64,000 nt of DNA from Desulfuromonas sp. KJ2020. GTDB lineage: Bacteria > Desulfobacterota > Desulfuromonadia > Desulfuromonadales > SZUA-540. The DNA lies in assembly GCF_024197615.1 (NCBI RefSeq), contig NZ_JAKUKE010000001.1, positions 1,100,238 to 1,164,237 on the forward strand, in the 5' to 3' direction. How positions within the stretch are numbered: the stretch's first letter is position 1; each line of letters starts with the position of its first letter. Shown in pieces: positions 26,412-35,694 of this stretch. The notes beneath the pieces were generated by a model. It was not told where the DNA came from, made no database searches, and was given only the letters and a program-made list of their open reading frames with translations. A program made the translations under genes and the position numbers.

Positions 26412-27366
26412 TCAGGCTGGCCAGCTGCCCCTGATGGCGGTAGACGATGCGGTTGCGGCCCTGCTCCTTGGCCTGGTAGAGCAGACGGTCAGCTTCGCCC
26501 ACCAGGTCGCTGGCAGCCCTCTCCCGGTCGGGGGTGACGGTCGCCAAACCGACGCTGATCGTCAGGGTCGGTTGCGTAGGCGCCTTCTCATTGGGGATTC
26601 CCAGGGCGCGGACCGCGTCCATAGCCTTGGCGACCAGGGGCAGAGCCTGCTTCTGGTCGGTGTTGCCGAACACCAGGACGAACTCTTCCCCGCCGTAGCG
26701 GGCGCACAGATCTTCGGGACGCTGGCTGAACTGGTTTAGCACCCTGGCGACCTGGATCAGACAGTCGTCGCCGGCCTGGTGGCCATAGGTGTCGTTGAAC
26801 ATTTTGAAGTGGTCGATATCGAACATGGCCAGAGTGACAGGCTGTTCATGGCGGACCGCCCGCCGCCATTCCCCCTGCAGAAATTCATCCAAGTGACGAC
26901 GGTTGGCGATCCCCGTCAGACCGTCGAGGCGGGTCCTTTTGCGCACTTCCTCCTCGGCCAGCTTTCGTTCCGTGATGTTCTGATGAGAGATGACGTACAG
27001 GGACGTTTCGCGGAGGTGCAGGGGGGTGACGCGCATCATGAACCAGCGCAGCTGGCTGGGGCTGTGGCAAGGATACTCCAGGTAAAACAGCTCCTTTTTT
27101 CCGTCGATGACCTTCTTGATCCCCTCCAGCGCCTGCAGACCAAAATCCTCGCCCGCCTCCGTCGCCTGCCGGCAGACGTCCAGGTAGTTGACCTCCGCCC
27201 AAGAAGTCAGCTCGGGGCCCTCGTTCTGGCAGCAGAAATCCACCCAGGGTCGGTTGACAAAGACAATACCGCCGTCGTTGCGGATAACCACGATGTGTTC
27301 GGTGAGGGAATCGATCACCTGTTTAAGGAAGGCGGGGCTGTCGACCGGGGAGCAATCCGTTGTCAT
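26407..27366 (-). CDS. PAS-GGDEF diguanylate cyclase
   Basis: 319 residues. A PAS domain comes first (about residues 10-130; VIRNDGGIVFVNRPWVDFC is the usual start, LHLRETSLYVISHQNIT the PAC end), then a GGDEF domain (DGLTGIANRRHLDEF, FDIDHFKMFNDTYGH, active site RYGGEEFVLVF, final AKEQGRNRI). The inhibitory I-site RxxD (R-P-E-D) is present five residues before GGEEF, so product feedback is likely. It makes c-di-GMP from two GTP. There is no membrane segment, so the PAS input is cytosolic. It lies about 40 bases upstream of the lipoprotein on the same strand only if the two are read in the order cyclase last, so they may share a transcript. Confidence 0.92.
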   Translation of the reverse strand: MTTDCSPVDSPAFLKQVIDSLTEHIVVIRNDGGIVFVNRPWVDFCCQNEGPELTSWAEVNYLDVCRQATEAGEDFGLQALEGIKKVIDGKKELFYLEYPCHSPSQLRWFMMRVTPLHLRETSLYVISHQNITERKLAEEEVRKRTRLDGLTGIANRRHLDEFLQGEWRRAVRHEQPVTLAMFDIDHFKMFNDTYGHQAGDDCLIQVARVLNQFSQRPEDLCARYGGEEFVLVFGNTDQKQALPLVAKAMDAVRALGIPNEKAPTQPTLTISVGLATVTPDRERAASDLVGEADRLLYQAKEQGRNRIVYRHQGQLASLT

Positions 27367-27410
27367 GAGGCCTATCCTTGGAGGAATAGATGGATGGAAA
27401 AAGTTTCCCT

Positions 27411-27977
27411 TTAGTCCGGAAGCGTCGAGAGGCGTAAAAAACGCACCTCCTCGGTGCTGTCAACCGCTACGGGGATGAGGAGAAAGGCCAGCCCCGCTAC
27501 CGAGGTCTGCTGGCGCGCCTTGCCCTGGCCAGCGGTGTCAAGGCCCAGCTCGATCACTTGCCGGTAAGCGCCGAGCAGAGGCTCGCCCGGTTTCAGACCA
27601 GCCATGCCCGCCTGCGTTCCGAGCAGCAGGAGGCCGTCCTCAATCTCGAAGTCTTTTCCTTCGATATAACGACCGGACTTGATCATCTGGCGCCCCTGGT
27701 GGGCCGTCACTTCCACCACATCAGCCGCTGTCTGAATCACCGTGATGGTGTCGATCTCCGCATGATTCAAGGACGCGTCGTCCGGCCAGAGCAGGGCGGA
27801 GAGGTAGACCGGCCGATACCGTTCATCCCCTTCGCCCCTGTTTTGGTAGACCCCGCCGATTTCCCGCAGGCTGCTGACGGACGCAAAGGGGCGATTGTCC
27901 GCAGGTGTTGCGGTAGTGGAGGCGCAGGCTCCGAGGAAAAGGAGGGCGCTCAGAAGGATAGCGATGGGCGGTTTCAT
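27411..27977 (-). CDS. Lipoprotein of unknown function
   Basis: 188 residues from the ATG at 27977, which places the signal peptide at the start (MKPPIAILLSALLFLGACAS) with lipobox LGAC, so an acylated envelope protein is expected. The mature part has no recognised domain. It contains TVIQTAADVVEVTAHQG and GKDFEIEDGLLLLG, compatible with a small beta-sandwich. It lies 44 bases upstream of the diguanylate cyclase on the same strand, and so may be its sensory partner or only a neighbour. The longer open frame from 27992 adds five residues with no ribosome site. Confidence 0.7.
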   Translation of the reverse strand: MKPPIAILLSALLFLGACASTTATPADNRPFASVSSLREIGGVYQNRGEGDERYRPVYLSALLWPDDASLNHAEIDTITVIQTAADVVEVTAHQGRQMIKSGRYIEGKDFEIEDGLLLLGTQAGMAGLKPGEPLLGAYRQVIELGLDTAGQGKARQQTSVAGLAFLLIPVAVDSTEEVRFLRLSTLPD

Positions 27978-28035
27978 GCAGAAAGCATACACGATTCCAA
28001 GTCGCTGGTCTTCGCAGCGCCATTTTTTCTGTCAG

Positions 28036-28377
28036 CTAAGCTTTCTTGACAAATTCGGATTTGAGCTGCATGGCGCCGAAACCGTCGATCCGGCAGTCGA
28101 TATTGTGATCCCCGTCGATGAGGCGGATGCTCTTCACGCGGGTGCCGACCTTGAGCGCCGATGAGGCTCCCTTGACTTTGAGGTCTTTGATGATGGTGAC
28201 GGCGTCGCCGTCCTGGAGTTCGTTGCCGAAGGCGTCGCGGACGACGGGCTTCTCTTCCGTCGTCTCGGACCCCGCGTCCTGCGGCCATTCGTGGGCGCAT
28301 TCGGGACAGACGTAGAGGGGGCCGTCTTCATAGGTGTAGGTGCCGTGGCATTGGGGGCATTCGGGGAGTGTGCTCAT
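28036..28377 (-). CDS. yjdM: PhnA/YjdM-family zinc-ribbon protein
   Basis: 113 residues from the ATG at 28377, which follows GAGTTTTCC. A zinc ribbon opens the protein (CPQCHG and VCPECAHEW), followed by a compact beta domain [26 protein letters not shown] and the end [15 protein letters not shown]. This is the full length of E. coli YjdM. It was once named PhnA from a link with phosphonate genes that proved unsound, and its reaction is unknown. The open frame extends upstream to 28428 without family match. It stands between a lipoprotein gene on the same strand and a TPR gene facing away, with no link to the PhnD genes at 40-44 kb. Confidence 0.9.
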   Translation of the reverse strand: MSTLPECPQCHGTYTYEDGPLYVCPECAHEWPQDAGSETTEEKPVVRDAFGNELQDGDAVTIIKDLKVKGASSALKVGTRVKSIRLIDGDHNIDCRIDGFGAMQLKSEFVKKA

Positions 28378-28590
28378 GGAAAACTCTTTCGGTTGGTTGA
28401 CTATAAGATCGATGGATGAACGGAGCATACCCTGTTTGCCCGCTGAACGGAACCCGCAAAGTGTCGTGGGGAATTCTGTCGGGCTCCACCCCCTTTTCTC
28501 AGCATTGCTCGAACAGCTTGTTTTTGCGTGGAAAACGGGACTATAATTCGGCCTGAATTGGACTCTTGAATCCCTTGGAGGGAGTTAGGC

Positions 28591-30153
28591 ATGAAAAGAC
28601 GTTTCGGGGTGTGGCGGACCCTTTTATTGATGGGCTTGCTGGCGGCGGGATCCTTGGCGGATGGAGCCTGGCAGGAGGTTTCCGCCGAGGCCATAAGCCC
28701 CGCTGCGCTGGCGCAACTGGATGAACTGAGCCGCGAGGGGCAGTGGCTGGCACTCTTGGCCGCGGCCGACGAAGATATGCGGCGGTCGCCGGGCGCGGTT
28801 GAACCCGTGGTCTACAAGATGCGGGCTCTGCGCATGCTGGGGCACCTGGAGCCGGCTCGAAGCCTGGCCCGAGAAAAGCTGAAGTTGTTTGGTGAGCGGG
28901 CGGAGTTCTGGCTGGAAAAAGCCTGGGTCGAGGTGCTGGCGGGAGATTACCAGACAGGTCTCGCCGACGCCGACCGGGCTGCAGCCCGCAGGCCGGATCT
29001 GGCCGACGCGGTCTTGCTGCAAGGCGTCATCCACCGGGAACAGGAGAATTGGCGCGCCGCCGATACGGCTTTTGCCCGGGCCGAAGCGCTACGCCCCAAC
29101 GATTCTCTCGTTCTACTCAACCGAGGACGTATCGCCGTCGAACAGGGCCGCTGGGAGGCGGCCATCGACCTGTTGAGCCGCAGCCTGGCTCTCCGGGCGG
29201 CCAGCGCCGAGACGTCCTTTCATCGCGGCCGGGCCTATGCGGCCAAAGGGGATCTGGCGGCGGCCAGTCACGACCTCACCCAGGCCATCCTGCAGCGTCC
29301 CGAGGTCGCGGCGCCCTATGTCGCCCGCGCGGAAGTTCTGGCCCGGGCGGGGATGTGGGCGCGGGCTGCGGACGATGCCGACACGGCCCTTGCCCTCGGT
29401 GCTCAAAGTCTGAGCGCCCATCTGGTCACCTGCCGCGCGGCCGAGGCCCTGGAGGCCTGGCCCGGCCTGGAACCGCGGGCCCAGGCCATGATCGCCGCAT
29501 TTCCGGCTGAGGCTCAGGGCTATCGCTTTTACTCCCAGGCGTTGAATAATCTGGGAAGAACGGCCGCAGCGCTGCAGGCCTGCGATGAGGCGGTGCGCCT
29601 GGCGCCCGATGACGATCTGTTGCGGCTTGAACGGGCCACCCTGCAGATCGCCATGCAGCAGTATGCGGCGGCCGTAGACGATTGCACCGCCGTGCTGCGC
29701 CGGGAGCCGCTGGCCCTCGGCTATGCCCTGCGCGGTCTGGCCTGGCTGCGCCAGCACGATCTGGACCGGGCCGAAGAAAACGCTGCCAATGCTCTGACCC
29801 TCGATTCCGCTGTCGCTACGGCCCATCTGGTGCTGGCCGAGGTGCAACTGGCCCGCAGTCAGAGCACCCAGGCCCTGGCCTCGGCCCGACGTGCCCTGTA
29901 CCTGGCGCCGCAGCTTTCCTGGGCCCAGGTGGTTCATGGCCAGGCCCTGCTGGCGATGGGACAGACGGCTGAGGCGCTGGAGGCGGCGAGTCAGACTATT
30001 GCCCAATCACCGGAGAGCGCCCAGGCCTATGCTCTGCGGGTGCGCTGCTATGTTGCCCTGGGCCAGAAACAGGCTGCCCGTAAAGACCTGGCCGAACTGG
30101 TTCGCCTCGATCCCGCCCTTGGCCAGCAGGTGCGGGACGAATTCCTTCCCTAA
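28591..30153 (+). CDS. Exported TPR-repeat protein
   Basis: 520 residues with an N-terminal signal segment (MKRRFGVWRTLLLMGLLAAGSLADGAW) and then a solenoid of about 12 tetratricopeptide repeats. Signs are the alternating A-x-A-L-x-L and A-L-x2-P patterns (LADAVLLQGVIHREQENWRAADTAFARAEALRPN; ALQACDEAVRLAPDDDLL; ALEAASQTIAQSPESAQAY). TPR proteins hold together other proteins, often in the envelope. No enzymatic domain is seen. It is followed after 15 bases by the Ser-rich exported protein gene on the same strand, so the two are one operon. GGAGGGAG precedes the ATG. Confidence 0.9.
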   Translation: MKRRFGVWRTLLLMGLLAAGSLADGAWQEVSAEAISPAALAQLDELSREGQWLALLAAADEDMRRSPGAVEPVVYKMRALRMLGHLEPARSLAREKLKLFGERAEFWLEKAWVEVLAGDYQTGLADADRAAARRPDLADAVLLQGVIHREQENWRAADTAFARAEALRPNDSLVLLNRGRIAVEQGRWEAAIDLLSRSLALRAASAETSFHRGRAYAAKGDLAAASHDLTQAILQRPEVAAPYVARAEVLARAGMWARAADDADTALALGAQSLSAHLVTCRAAEALEAWPGLEPRAQAMIAAFPAEAQGYRFYSQALNNLGRTAAALQACDEAVRLAPDDDLLRLERATLQIAMQQYAAAVDDCTAVLRREPLALGYALRGLAWLRQHDLDRAEENAANALTLDSAVATAHLVLAEVQLARSQSTQALASARRALYLAPQLSWAQVVHGQALLAMGQTAEALEAASQTIAQSPESAQAYALRVRCYVALGQKQAARKDLAELVRLDPALGQQVRDEFLP

Positions 30154-30168
30154 CGAGAGGCCGTTGCC

Positions 30169-31257
30169 ATGAAATGTAAAACCATCGCGATCGCACTGGC
30201 GGGTATCCTCGGCTGTGGGGGATTTTTCAGCAGTTCGGGGTGGGCCGGGGCCATTCCCGAAGCGACCTATCAGATTGACTGCCGCGGCACCATCGACTCC
30301 TGGATCATGAGCGGCGTGGTCAAAAGGGGGGATTGTTATTGTCCGTCTTCGACCTCGGAACCGGTCTGCAGCTTCAGCTCCAGCAGCAGTTCTTCATCCA
30401 GTTCCCGACCCGCCTCTCGTCCGCCGTCCCGACCGAAGAACAATCCCAACGCGGAGCTGTCGGCCTATGTCACCGGCATGGTCATGCAGCAACTGATTTC
30501 CCTGGTCTTCGCGCCGCCGTCCACTTCGACGGCGGAAGCCGAGAAGGCGCGGGCCCAGGCCGAATGGGAACAACAGCAGCAGATCCTGCAGGCCCGCCAA
30601 GAGCGGGCTCAGCGAGCGAGCCGCCTGCGTACGGCCTGGGATCAGCGGGATAAGGAGTCGTCCGAGGCTTTGAGCGATTTTTTCAGTGTGCCCGGAAGTG
30701 CCTATAACGGGGGGGATGCCGTGGCCCTCGACGGCAGCGGCATCGGTGGCGTGGTTCCGATCCTCGGGACGGGGGCGCCCGATGCTCCCCTGCCGTCCAT
30801 GGCCAGCCGGATGCCGGCTTTGACCACCACCACCTCCGCCCTGCAGGAAGACATCCTCAAGGGGGCCGAGTCCGCCCACGAGGCCGCCTGGTCCTCTGTC
30901 AAGGACGCCATTTTTGAGGCGCTGCCCGACCGCTGGGAAAACGCTCGCCAGGCCGTGGAGCATATCGGTGAGGTGCGGGACTGGACTGGGGAACTCCTTG
31001 CCGCCATGGAGCCGGAAACCCTGACAGCCGCCGCCGCTTCCGCCCGGTCGGAGAAGTCCTGGCGCGTGCTTGATTCTCTCGACAGTGTCAGTCGCAAAGC
31101 GCCGGAAGCCAAGCTGGCGGAGGAAATGGAGGTCGGCGTCCGGCTTCTGCGTGGGGAAGAGCTGGCCGCCGACCAGGCCAAGACCTATGCCTTCGGCTTT
31201 TTAAAAGGTTTTCTGGTCGAAAAAGGTACCGACAGTATGCTGTCCGGTGGATTCTAG
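30169..31257 (+). CDS. Exported protein with Ser-rich tract
   Basis: 362 residues. A signal peptide is likely at the N-terminus (KTIAIALAGILGCGGFFSSSGWAGA). A Cys-containing segment (DCRGT, GDCYCPSSTSEPVC) precedes ten consecutive serines and a Pro/Arg/Ser spacer (residues about 68-92). The rest is helical: a Gln/Glu-rich coiled stretch (AEWEQQQQILQARQERAQR near 125-150), then a long alpha-helical C-terminus ending in AFGFLKGFLVEKG. I do not recognise a family. It is in operon with the TPR gene and ends 5 bases before the convergent lipoprotein gene. The Ser tract suggests a flexible linker. Confidence 0.7.
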   Translation: MKCKTIAIALAGILGCGGFFSSSGWAGAIPEATYQIDCRGTIDSWIMSGVVKRGDCYCPSSTSEPVCSFSSSSSSSSSSRPASRPPSRPKNNPNAELSAYVTGMVMQQLISLVFAPPSTSTAEAEKARAQAEWEQQQQILQARQERAQRASRLRTAWDQRDKESSEALSDFFSVPGSAYNGGDAVALDGSGIGGVVPILGTGAPDAPLPSMASRMPALTTTTSALQEDILKGAESAHEAAWSSVKDAIFEALPDRWENARQAVEHIGEVRDWTGELLAAMEPETLTAAAASARSEKSWRVLDSLDSVSRKAPEAKLAEEMEVGVRLLRGEELAADQAKTYAFGFLKGFLVEKGTDSMLSGGF

Positions 31258-31262
31258 GCCTT

Positions 31263-32576
31263 TTAGCGCCTGAGGGCGATCTCCTGCTGCAGGGCGCCAA
31301 GGATCGGCCGCAGCACATCGAGGCGCTGACGGCAGAGGATGGCCAGCTCGCGATCCGGTGCCGGATCGCCTTCCCCCTTTTCCACCATGGCCTGGGCGCG
31401 GTCTTTGGCGCGCTCGGACTGCTCGTTGAGCTCCAGCGCCGCCCGCTCGATGCGGGTTACCAGTTCGAGCAGATCGTCCCGGTTACCCTCTCGCAGCGTT
31501 TTCGGCAGGGAGCGGTTCTTCGCCTCCAACAGCATGTTGTTGCTCCAGCGCAACAGCTCGGCGGCGCCCTTCCCCGACAACTCTGGCGTGTCGATGAAAT
31601 CCTCCACCGGCGGTTCGCTGACGGGACTCAGGATGACCCGGGCCGGCTCGCCATTCTCCAGCAGCACTTTGGCCGAGGTCAGTGACCTGGCACTGCGCAG
31701 GTAGCCGGTCACCGGCTTCCAGCCGCCGTCCCCCTCACGTTTGGCCACCACAATACTTTCCTGGGGCGTCGATTTCCACGTCGGCCGGGTCGGAAAGATG
31801 AACAGCTTGGCGACCTGGGCCGAGTCACCGGCCGTGGCCGGGTTCGCTGTAGTTGCGGCCGCAGGTTGGCGTCGGGCTGTTTTCAGATCCTGTTCTGTCG
31901 GGGTGATCGGCACCTCAAAACCGAGAAAGGTCCACACCGGGCTGCCATCGAGGGTGTTCTGCTGGAGGCGCGCCGCTCGGTCCCGCACGGCCTGCTGTAA
32001 CTGGGTCTGATCGGCCTGCCGGAGGGTCTGCACGATCGCCTCGACAGTCGCCTTCTGCTGTAGCTCCGAGGAGGATTCATATAATGTCGCAGCCCCTATG
32101 CCTGTAGAGCGCACATCAGCGGGGCCCGGTACCGGCAAAAGGGCGATAGGGGTGATCAGGGTGGCCCATTCGGCCTTTTTGGTGCGGAAGGTTACCGGGT
32201 CCAATGGCTGTTCCCCTTCTTTGGTGACCAGTGAAGGCGATACGTCGGTGTCGGTTGTGGTGGTAAAATATCCCGGCACGGCGAAGAGGGTGAAGGCAAG
32301 AAGATAGTTGAGAGGATTGTCAGGGCTGTGGCTTTTGCTGCTGATTCCAGGCTGCACCGGGATAGCTGTCATGTCATCGGAAAAAATGAGTGGATAGATT
32401 TTTTGCGCCTGGGCCTGCCAGGTTGCATCCACCAGGTGAATCTTGACGCCATCCAGACTGGCGCTGGTCGTGTTTTCCCCTGGTTTGAGGCTGGTGACGG
32501 TTCTAACGGACATGCAGCCGGAAACCAGGCAGACGGTGGCCAAAAGGGCCGGTATTCTGTGATGTAAAAGCCGCAT
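31263..32576 (-). CDS. Lipoprotein, tandem paralogue A
   Basis: 437 residues from the ATG at 32576, which follows GGAGG; the open frame to 32663 is overlap with the next gene's end. N-terminal signal peptide with lipobox LVSGC (MRLLHHRIPALLATVCLVSGC). A middle part with AVPGYFTTTTDTD and a C-terminal coiled region, ALELNEQSERAKDRAQAMVEKG then APDRELAILCRQRLDVLRPIL. The C-terminal third is nearly identical to paralogue B. No enzymatic motif is seen. It is probably an outer-membrane or periplasm-facing lipoprotein. It sits convergent to the TPR operon and downstream of paralogue B with a 28-base gap. Confidence 0.75.
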   Translation of the reverse strand: MRLLHHRIPALLATVCLVSGCMSVRTVTSLKPGENTTSASLDGVKIHLVDATWQAQAQKIYPLIFSDDMTAIPVQPGISSKSHSPDNPLNYLLAFTLFAVPGYFTTTTDTDVSPSLVTKEGEQPLDPVTFRTKKAEWATLITPIALLPVPGPADVRSTGIGAATLYESSSELQQKATVEAIVQTLRQADQTQLQQAVRDRAARLQQNTLDGSPVWTFLGFEVPITPTEQDLKTARRQPAAATTANPATAGDSAQVAKLFIFPTRPTWKSTPQESIVVAKREGDGGWKPVTGYLRSARSLTSAKVLLENGEPARVILSPVSEPPVEDFIDTPELSGKGAAELLRWSNNMLLEAKNRSLPKTLREGNRDDLLELVTRIERAALELNEQSERAKDRAQAMVEKGEGDPAPDRELAILCRQRLDVLRPILGALQQEIALRR

Positions 32577-32604
32577 AAGACAACCTCCTGAAACAAATGG
32601 AATG

Positions 32605-33927
32605 TTAACGACCACGCCGGACGATTTCCTGCTGCAGGGCGGCAAGAATCGGCCGCAGCACATCGAGGCGCTGGCGGCAGAGGATGGCCAGCTCGCGATC
32701 CGGCGCCGGATCGCCTTCTCCTTTTTCCACCATGGCCTGAGCCCGGTCCTTGGCGCGCTCGGCCTGCTCGTTGAGCTCCAGGGCCGCCTTTTCGATGCGG
32801 GTCACCAGGGCCAGCAGGTCTTCCCGGGGTTTCTCCTGCAGCATCCTCGGCAGCGACCGGTTCTTGGCCTCGAGGAGAATCCCGTTGCTCCAGCGCAGGT
32901 GCGCGGCGTTCATCTCTGCCGGCTCGATGAAGTCCTCCAGGGGCGGTTCGCTCACCGGGCGCACCAGGATGCGGCCCGGCCGGCCATCCTCCAGCAGGGC
33001 GCTGACAGCGGTCAACTCCCGGGCGCTGTGCAGGTAGCCCGAGTCGGGCTGCCACCCCCCCCTCTCGTTACGTCGGGCCACGATGATCTCCTGCAGCGGA
33101 GCGCTTTTTTCCCGTGCTTTTTCATCATAAACGCGCACGCTGTAGGCGGAGGCCGCCCACTGGGTCGTCATCCCCTCGGGAACGTAAGGGGCGAGTACCA
33201 GCCAGTGCGGTTTGCCTTCGATGTAGATCTCCTGCTGGGTCGAGGCGTCGCGATCCCGGTAGGCCCCTCGCAGGCGGGCGGGATCGGCCTGGCGCAGCGC
33301 CTGAACCGTCGCTTCAATGAGCGAGTCCCGGCTGAACTCGACGGGCTTGCTGGTATTGTAGGCGTCCTTGGACAGGGGGATGAAAAGGAAGATGCCATCT
33401 CGCGGCAGGTCCGACGGCCCCCCGATGGGAATGGCGCCGAGCGGTCCAATGAGGCTCATCCAGTAAACATCCTCGCGTTGCACGGGAATCGCGGTCGGGT
33501 GGAGGGCTTTATCGCCATCCCCCTGCACGGTCACGGCAAAATCCATCCTATCGTGGTTGGGAAAGGGGATGAGCCCCAGGGTAAGGGCGGTGAGCACGGA
33601 ACCCTTGACGCCGATTTCGGGATCGGCGTTGACGGTCACCTTGATGGGCAGCGCCGAGGTGTCGTTGGAGAAGATGGCGGGGTAAAGTTGTATGGCCCGT
33701 TCGGCAAAAGGACCGGTCTCGGCCAAGGGCTTCAAGCGGTATGACACCCCGGCATCGCTGGTGTCGTAGGGCATGGACAAGGCCACGATTCGGAAGCGGC
33801 TGTCTTCTATCGTCTGTGCCGGATCACCTGAATACTTAAGTGATGAGGTGTAGCGTACCGACCCGCAACCGCTGAGCAGCAACGCCGCACCGATTAGAAA
33901 AATCCACCGCGTTTGAAATCCCATCAT
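32605..33927 (-). CDS. Lipoprotein, tandem paralogue B
   Basis: 440 residues. The signal peptide ends in lipobox LSGC (WIFLIGAALLLSGCGSVRYTSSLKY). The middle contains TALTLGLIPFPNHDRMDF and YWMSLIGPLGAIPIGGPSDL, which parallel the VPGYFT and LITPIALLPVPGPADV parts of paralogue A. The two genes are therefore an old tandem duplication with diverged N-terminal halves. The C-terminal AALELNEQAERAKDRAQAMVEKG and DRELAILCRQRLDVLRPIL match A almost residue for residue. The family is unknown. The adjacent region 33928-34130 holds the likely promoter. Confidence 0.75.
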   Translation of the reverse strand: MMGFQTRWIFLIGAALLLSGCGSVRYTSSLKYSGDPAQTIEDSRFRIVALSMPYDTSDAGVSYRLKPLAETGPFAERAIQLYPAIFSNDTSALPIKVTVNADPEIGVKGSVLTALTLGLIPFPNHDRMDFAVTVQGDGDKALHPTAIPVQREDVYWMSLIGPLGAIPIGGPSDLPRDGIFLFIPLSKDAYNTSKPVEFSRDSLIEATVQALRQADPARLRGAYRDRDASTQQEIYIEGKPHWLVLAPYVPEGMTTQWAASAYSVRVYDEKAREKSAPLQEIIVARRNERGGWQPDSGYLHSARELTAVSALLEDGRPGRILVRPVSEPPLEDFIEPAEMNAAHLRWSNGILLEAKNRSLPRMLQEKPREDLLALVTRIEKAALELNEQAERAKDRAQAMVEKGEGDPAPDRELAILCRQRLDVLRPILAALQQEIVRRGR

Positions 33928-34130
33928 TGGTTTTCCCTCCCCCAGGAAAAAATGGCAGAAAATGCAGACCTCCTCAATAGGCCAGGACCAGACAAACGCC
34001 CATCTTTAAACGCTTTTGCCCGTCACAAGCCAACAGGTTGAGAATAATTTCTTTTTTGGAAAAATGCCACGAATCTCTTTGCTGGAGACTGAAACAGGGA
34101 AGCTCTAGCGGTCAACGGGAGAGAAAGGCG
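33928..34130. other. Gene-free spacer
   Basis: About 200 bases, AT-richer than the flanks. I see no ORF with a ribosome site, no T-run hairpin and no repeat. It separates two minus-strand transcription units. Confidence 0.5.
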
Positions 34131-34598
34131 TCAGCCCTTGGCAGCGGCCGCCCGAGCCAGGCGGGTGAGGGTACGATCGAGGGTGGCGGCAAAGCGTTTG
34201 CGATCGTTGGGACCGAAGGGGGCCGGGCCCCCGGAGACGACACCGTCGTTGCGCAGGTCGGCGAGCAGGTCGCGCAGGGAGAGGCGTTCGCCGACGTTGT
34301 TTTGGTCGAGCAGATCGCCGCGCGGATCGATGACCTCGCCGCCGGCGGCGACGACACGGGCGGCCAGGGGGATGTCGGCGCTGATCACCAGGTCACCGGG
34401 GGCGACGGACTCGGCGATGTGGTCGTCGGCGGCGTCAAACCCGTCGTGCACATGCACCGAGGTGATGAGCGGCGAGTGATGCCGGCTCATCGGCTGGTTG
34501 GCGACCAGACAGACGGGGATCTGCAGGCGCTGCGCCGCCTTGAAGACGAGTTCGCGGGCCTGACGCGGACAGGCATCGGCATCGATCCAAATGGTCAT
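34131..34598 (-). CDS. YaiI/YqxD-family (DUF188) protein
   Basis: 155 residues. The DUF188 signature is clear: [24 protein letters not shown] at the start, then [22 protein letters not shown] and [19 protein letters not shown], which has the Asp-rich PIN-like nuclease arrangement (D at [17 protein letters not shown]). The NYN/PIN-type fold suggests an RNA or DNA nuclease, but no activity is established. The initiator is the second of two adjacent ATGs (34598); the first (34601) overlaps the upstream stop. It is translationally coupled to the YaeQ-type gene, whose stop is at 34598-34600. Confidence 0.85.
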   Translation of the reverse strand: MTIWIDADACPRQARELVFKAAQRLQIPVCLVANQPMSRHHSPLITSVHVHDGFDAADDHIAESVAPGDLVISADIPLAARVVAAGGEVIDPRGDLLDQNNVGERLSLRDLLADLRNDGVVSGGPAPFGPNDRKRFAATLDRTLTRLARAAAAKG

Positions 34599-35140
34599 CA
34601 TCGCTCCCCCTGAATGAGGTGCAGCGGGGCCTCCAGGGTTTCACCGCCGCGGGTCAGGTAAAGCGTCCCCTCGGTGACAGTGAGGGACCAGTTGATGGCT
34701 CGCTCCAGGCTGGCGGCCAGGCGGCCGATAAATTCGGCGTCGAGGGCGAGAATGGTCAGGTTGGGCACGGAGGCCAGTTTGGCCTGATGCTGCTCCAGCC
34801 AGCGCCGCAGGCCGCTGCCGCTGGCGACCAGCACCACCCGCCCGGCGTGGCGACTCGCCTTGCGCAGGCGGTCAGCGTCGGGCAGGCCGACCTCGATCCA
34901 CTCCAGCACCCGGCCGTCCGCCTCCCGGCTCCACAGATCCGGCTCGTCCCCGGCGCATATCCCCTTGGTGAAGCCCAGTTCCTCATGATAGCAGAGGGCG
35001 TAGGCCAGCAGGCGGGTCACCAGCCGCTCCGCCGTTTCGGAGGGGTGACGGGCTGCCGTCGTTTCAAGGCGGGCGTAACAGCCGCGGTCAAGATCGGCAA
35101 GATCGATGACGACGCGATAGATCGTGGCCGGCAGGGCCAT
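34598..35140 (-). CDS. yaeQ: YaeQ-family protein
   Basis: 180 residues. The match to E. coli YaeQ is strong at the N-terminus ([50 protein letters not shown]) and in the middle ([46 protein letters not shown]), with its restriction-endonuclease-like fold. The function is unknown; a role in suppressing a transcription elongation defect was suggested for a homologue. It is co-transcribed with the DUF188 gene, overlapping it. The start at 35140 has a GGATCC-type stretch only, so the ribosome site is weak. Confidence 0.9.
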   Translation of the reverse strand: MALPATIYRVVIDLADLDRGCYARLETTAARHPSETAERLVTRLLAYALCYHEELGFTKGICAGDEPDLWSREADGRVLEWIEVGLPDADRLRKASRHAGRVVLVASGSGLRRWLEQHQAKLASVPNLTILALDAEFIGRLAASLERAINWSLTVTEGTLYLTRGGETLEAPLHLIQGER

Positions 35141-35271
35141 GGGCGGATCCTTTGATGAGGGGGGATGAACGAAGGGCGAGTATGAGCAATGTCGCCGCCA
35201 CTGTCAACTGGCCTGGCGGGGCGTGGCACTTTCGGAAGGTGGATGACACATTCCTGTGCACTCGCACACCG

Positions 35272-35694
35272 CTATTCTTTATGCAGGATGTAGTGTGCGG
35301 CCAGATCTCCGGTAATACGTCGTCCCCGGCGATCGAGCAGAAAGAGCCGGTTTTCACCGACCTGATAGTGCGTGGTGCCGTCATTTAGCTGAATGATGTT
35401 ACCGCCTTCCAGCCAGGTGAAGGTCCCCTGTTCTACAAATATATGGTCTTCTTGGCCGAGATGGCGGGTTTCGAGGAGGTAGCTTGAATCCTCTCTGATG
35501 GTGAGGGTCGTTTTCAGCCCGGCGCAATCGGCGCAGGGCAACACGCCGGCGTAGGTGCCGGCCCAGTCGAGGGCGTTGCGGCTGTTATGTTCGTCTATGA
35601 CCGGATAGTCTGCCGAAATTGAGGCACGATATGTGCAATTTGTCGACATCAGGGCCAACGCCACCAGGAGCACTCTGATCAGCTTTCTTGTCAT
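35272..35694 (-). CDS. NlpE-like lipoprotein
   Basis: 140 residues from the ATG at 35694. The lipoprotein signal is MTRKLIRVLLVALALMSTNC, with Cys in a slightly weak lipobox (STNC). The mature part carries the NlpE N-domain pattern YAGVLPCADCAGLKTTLTIRED with its CxxC pair and TYEHN-like loops (EQGTFTWLEGGNIIQLND). In E. coli NlpE senses copper stress and adhesion and triggers Cpx. This copy is only one barrel long and has no second domain. The CxxC is the metal- or disulphide-active part. It overlaps the SRPBCC gene by 4 bases. Confidence 0.75.
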   Translation of the reverse strand: MTRKLIRVLLVALALMSTNCTYRASISADYPVIDEHNSRNALDWAGTYAGVLPCADCAGLKTTLTIREDSSYLLETRHLGQEDHIFVEQGTFTWLEGGNIIQLNDGTTHYQVGENRLFLLDRRGRRITGDLAAHYILHKE

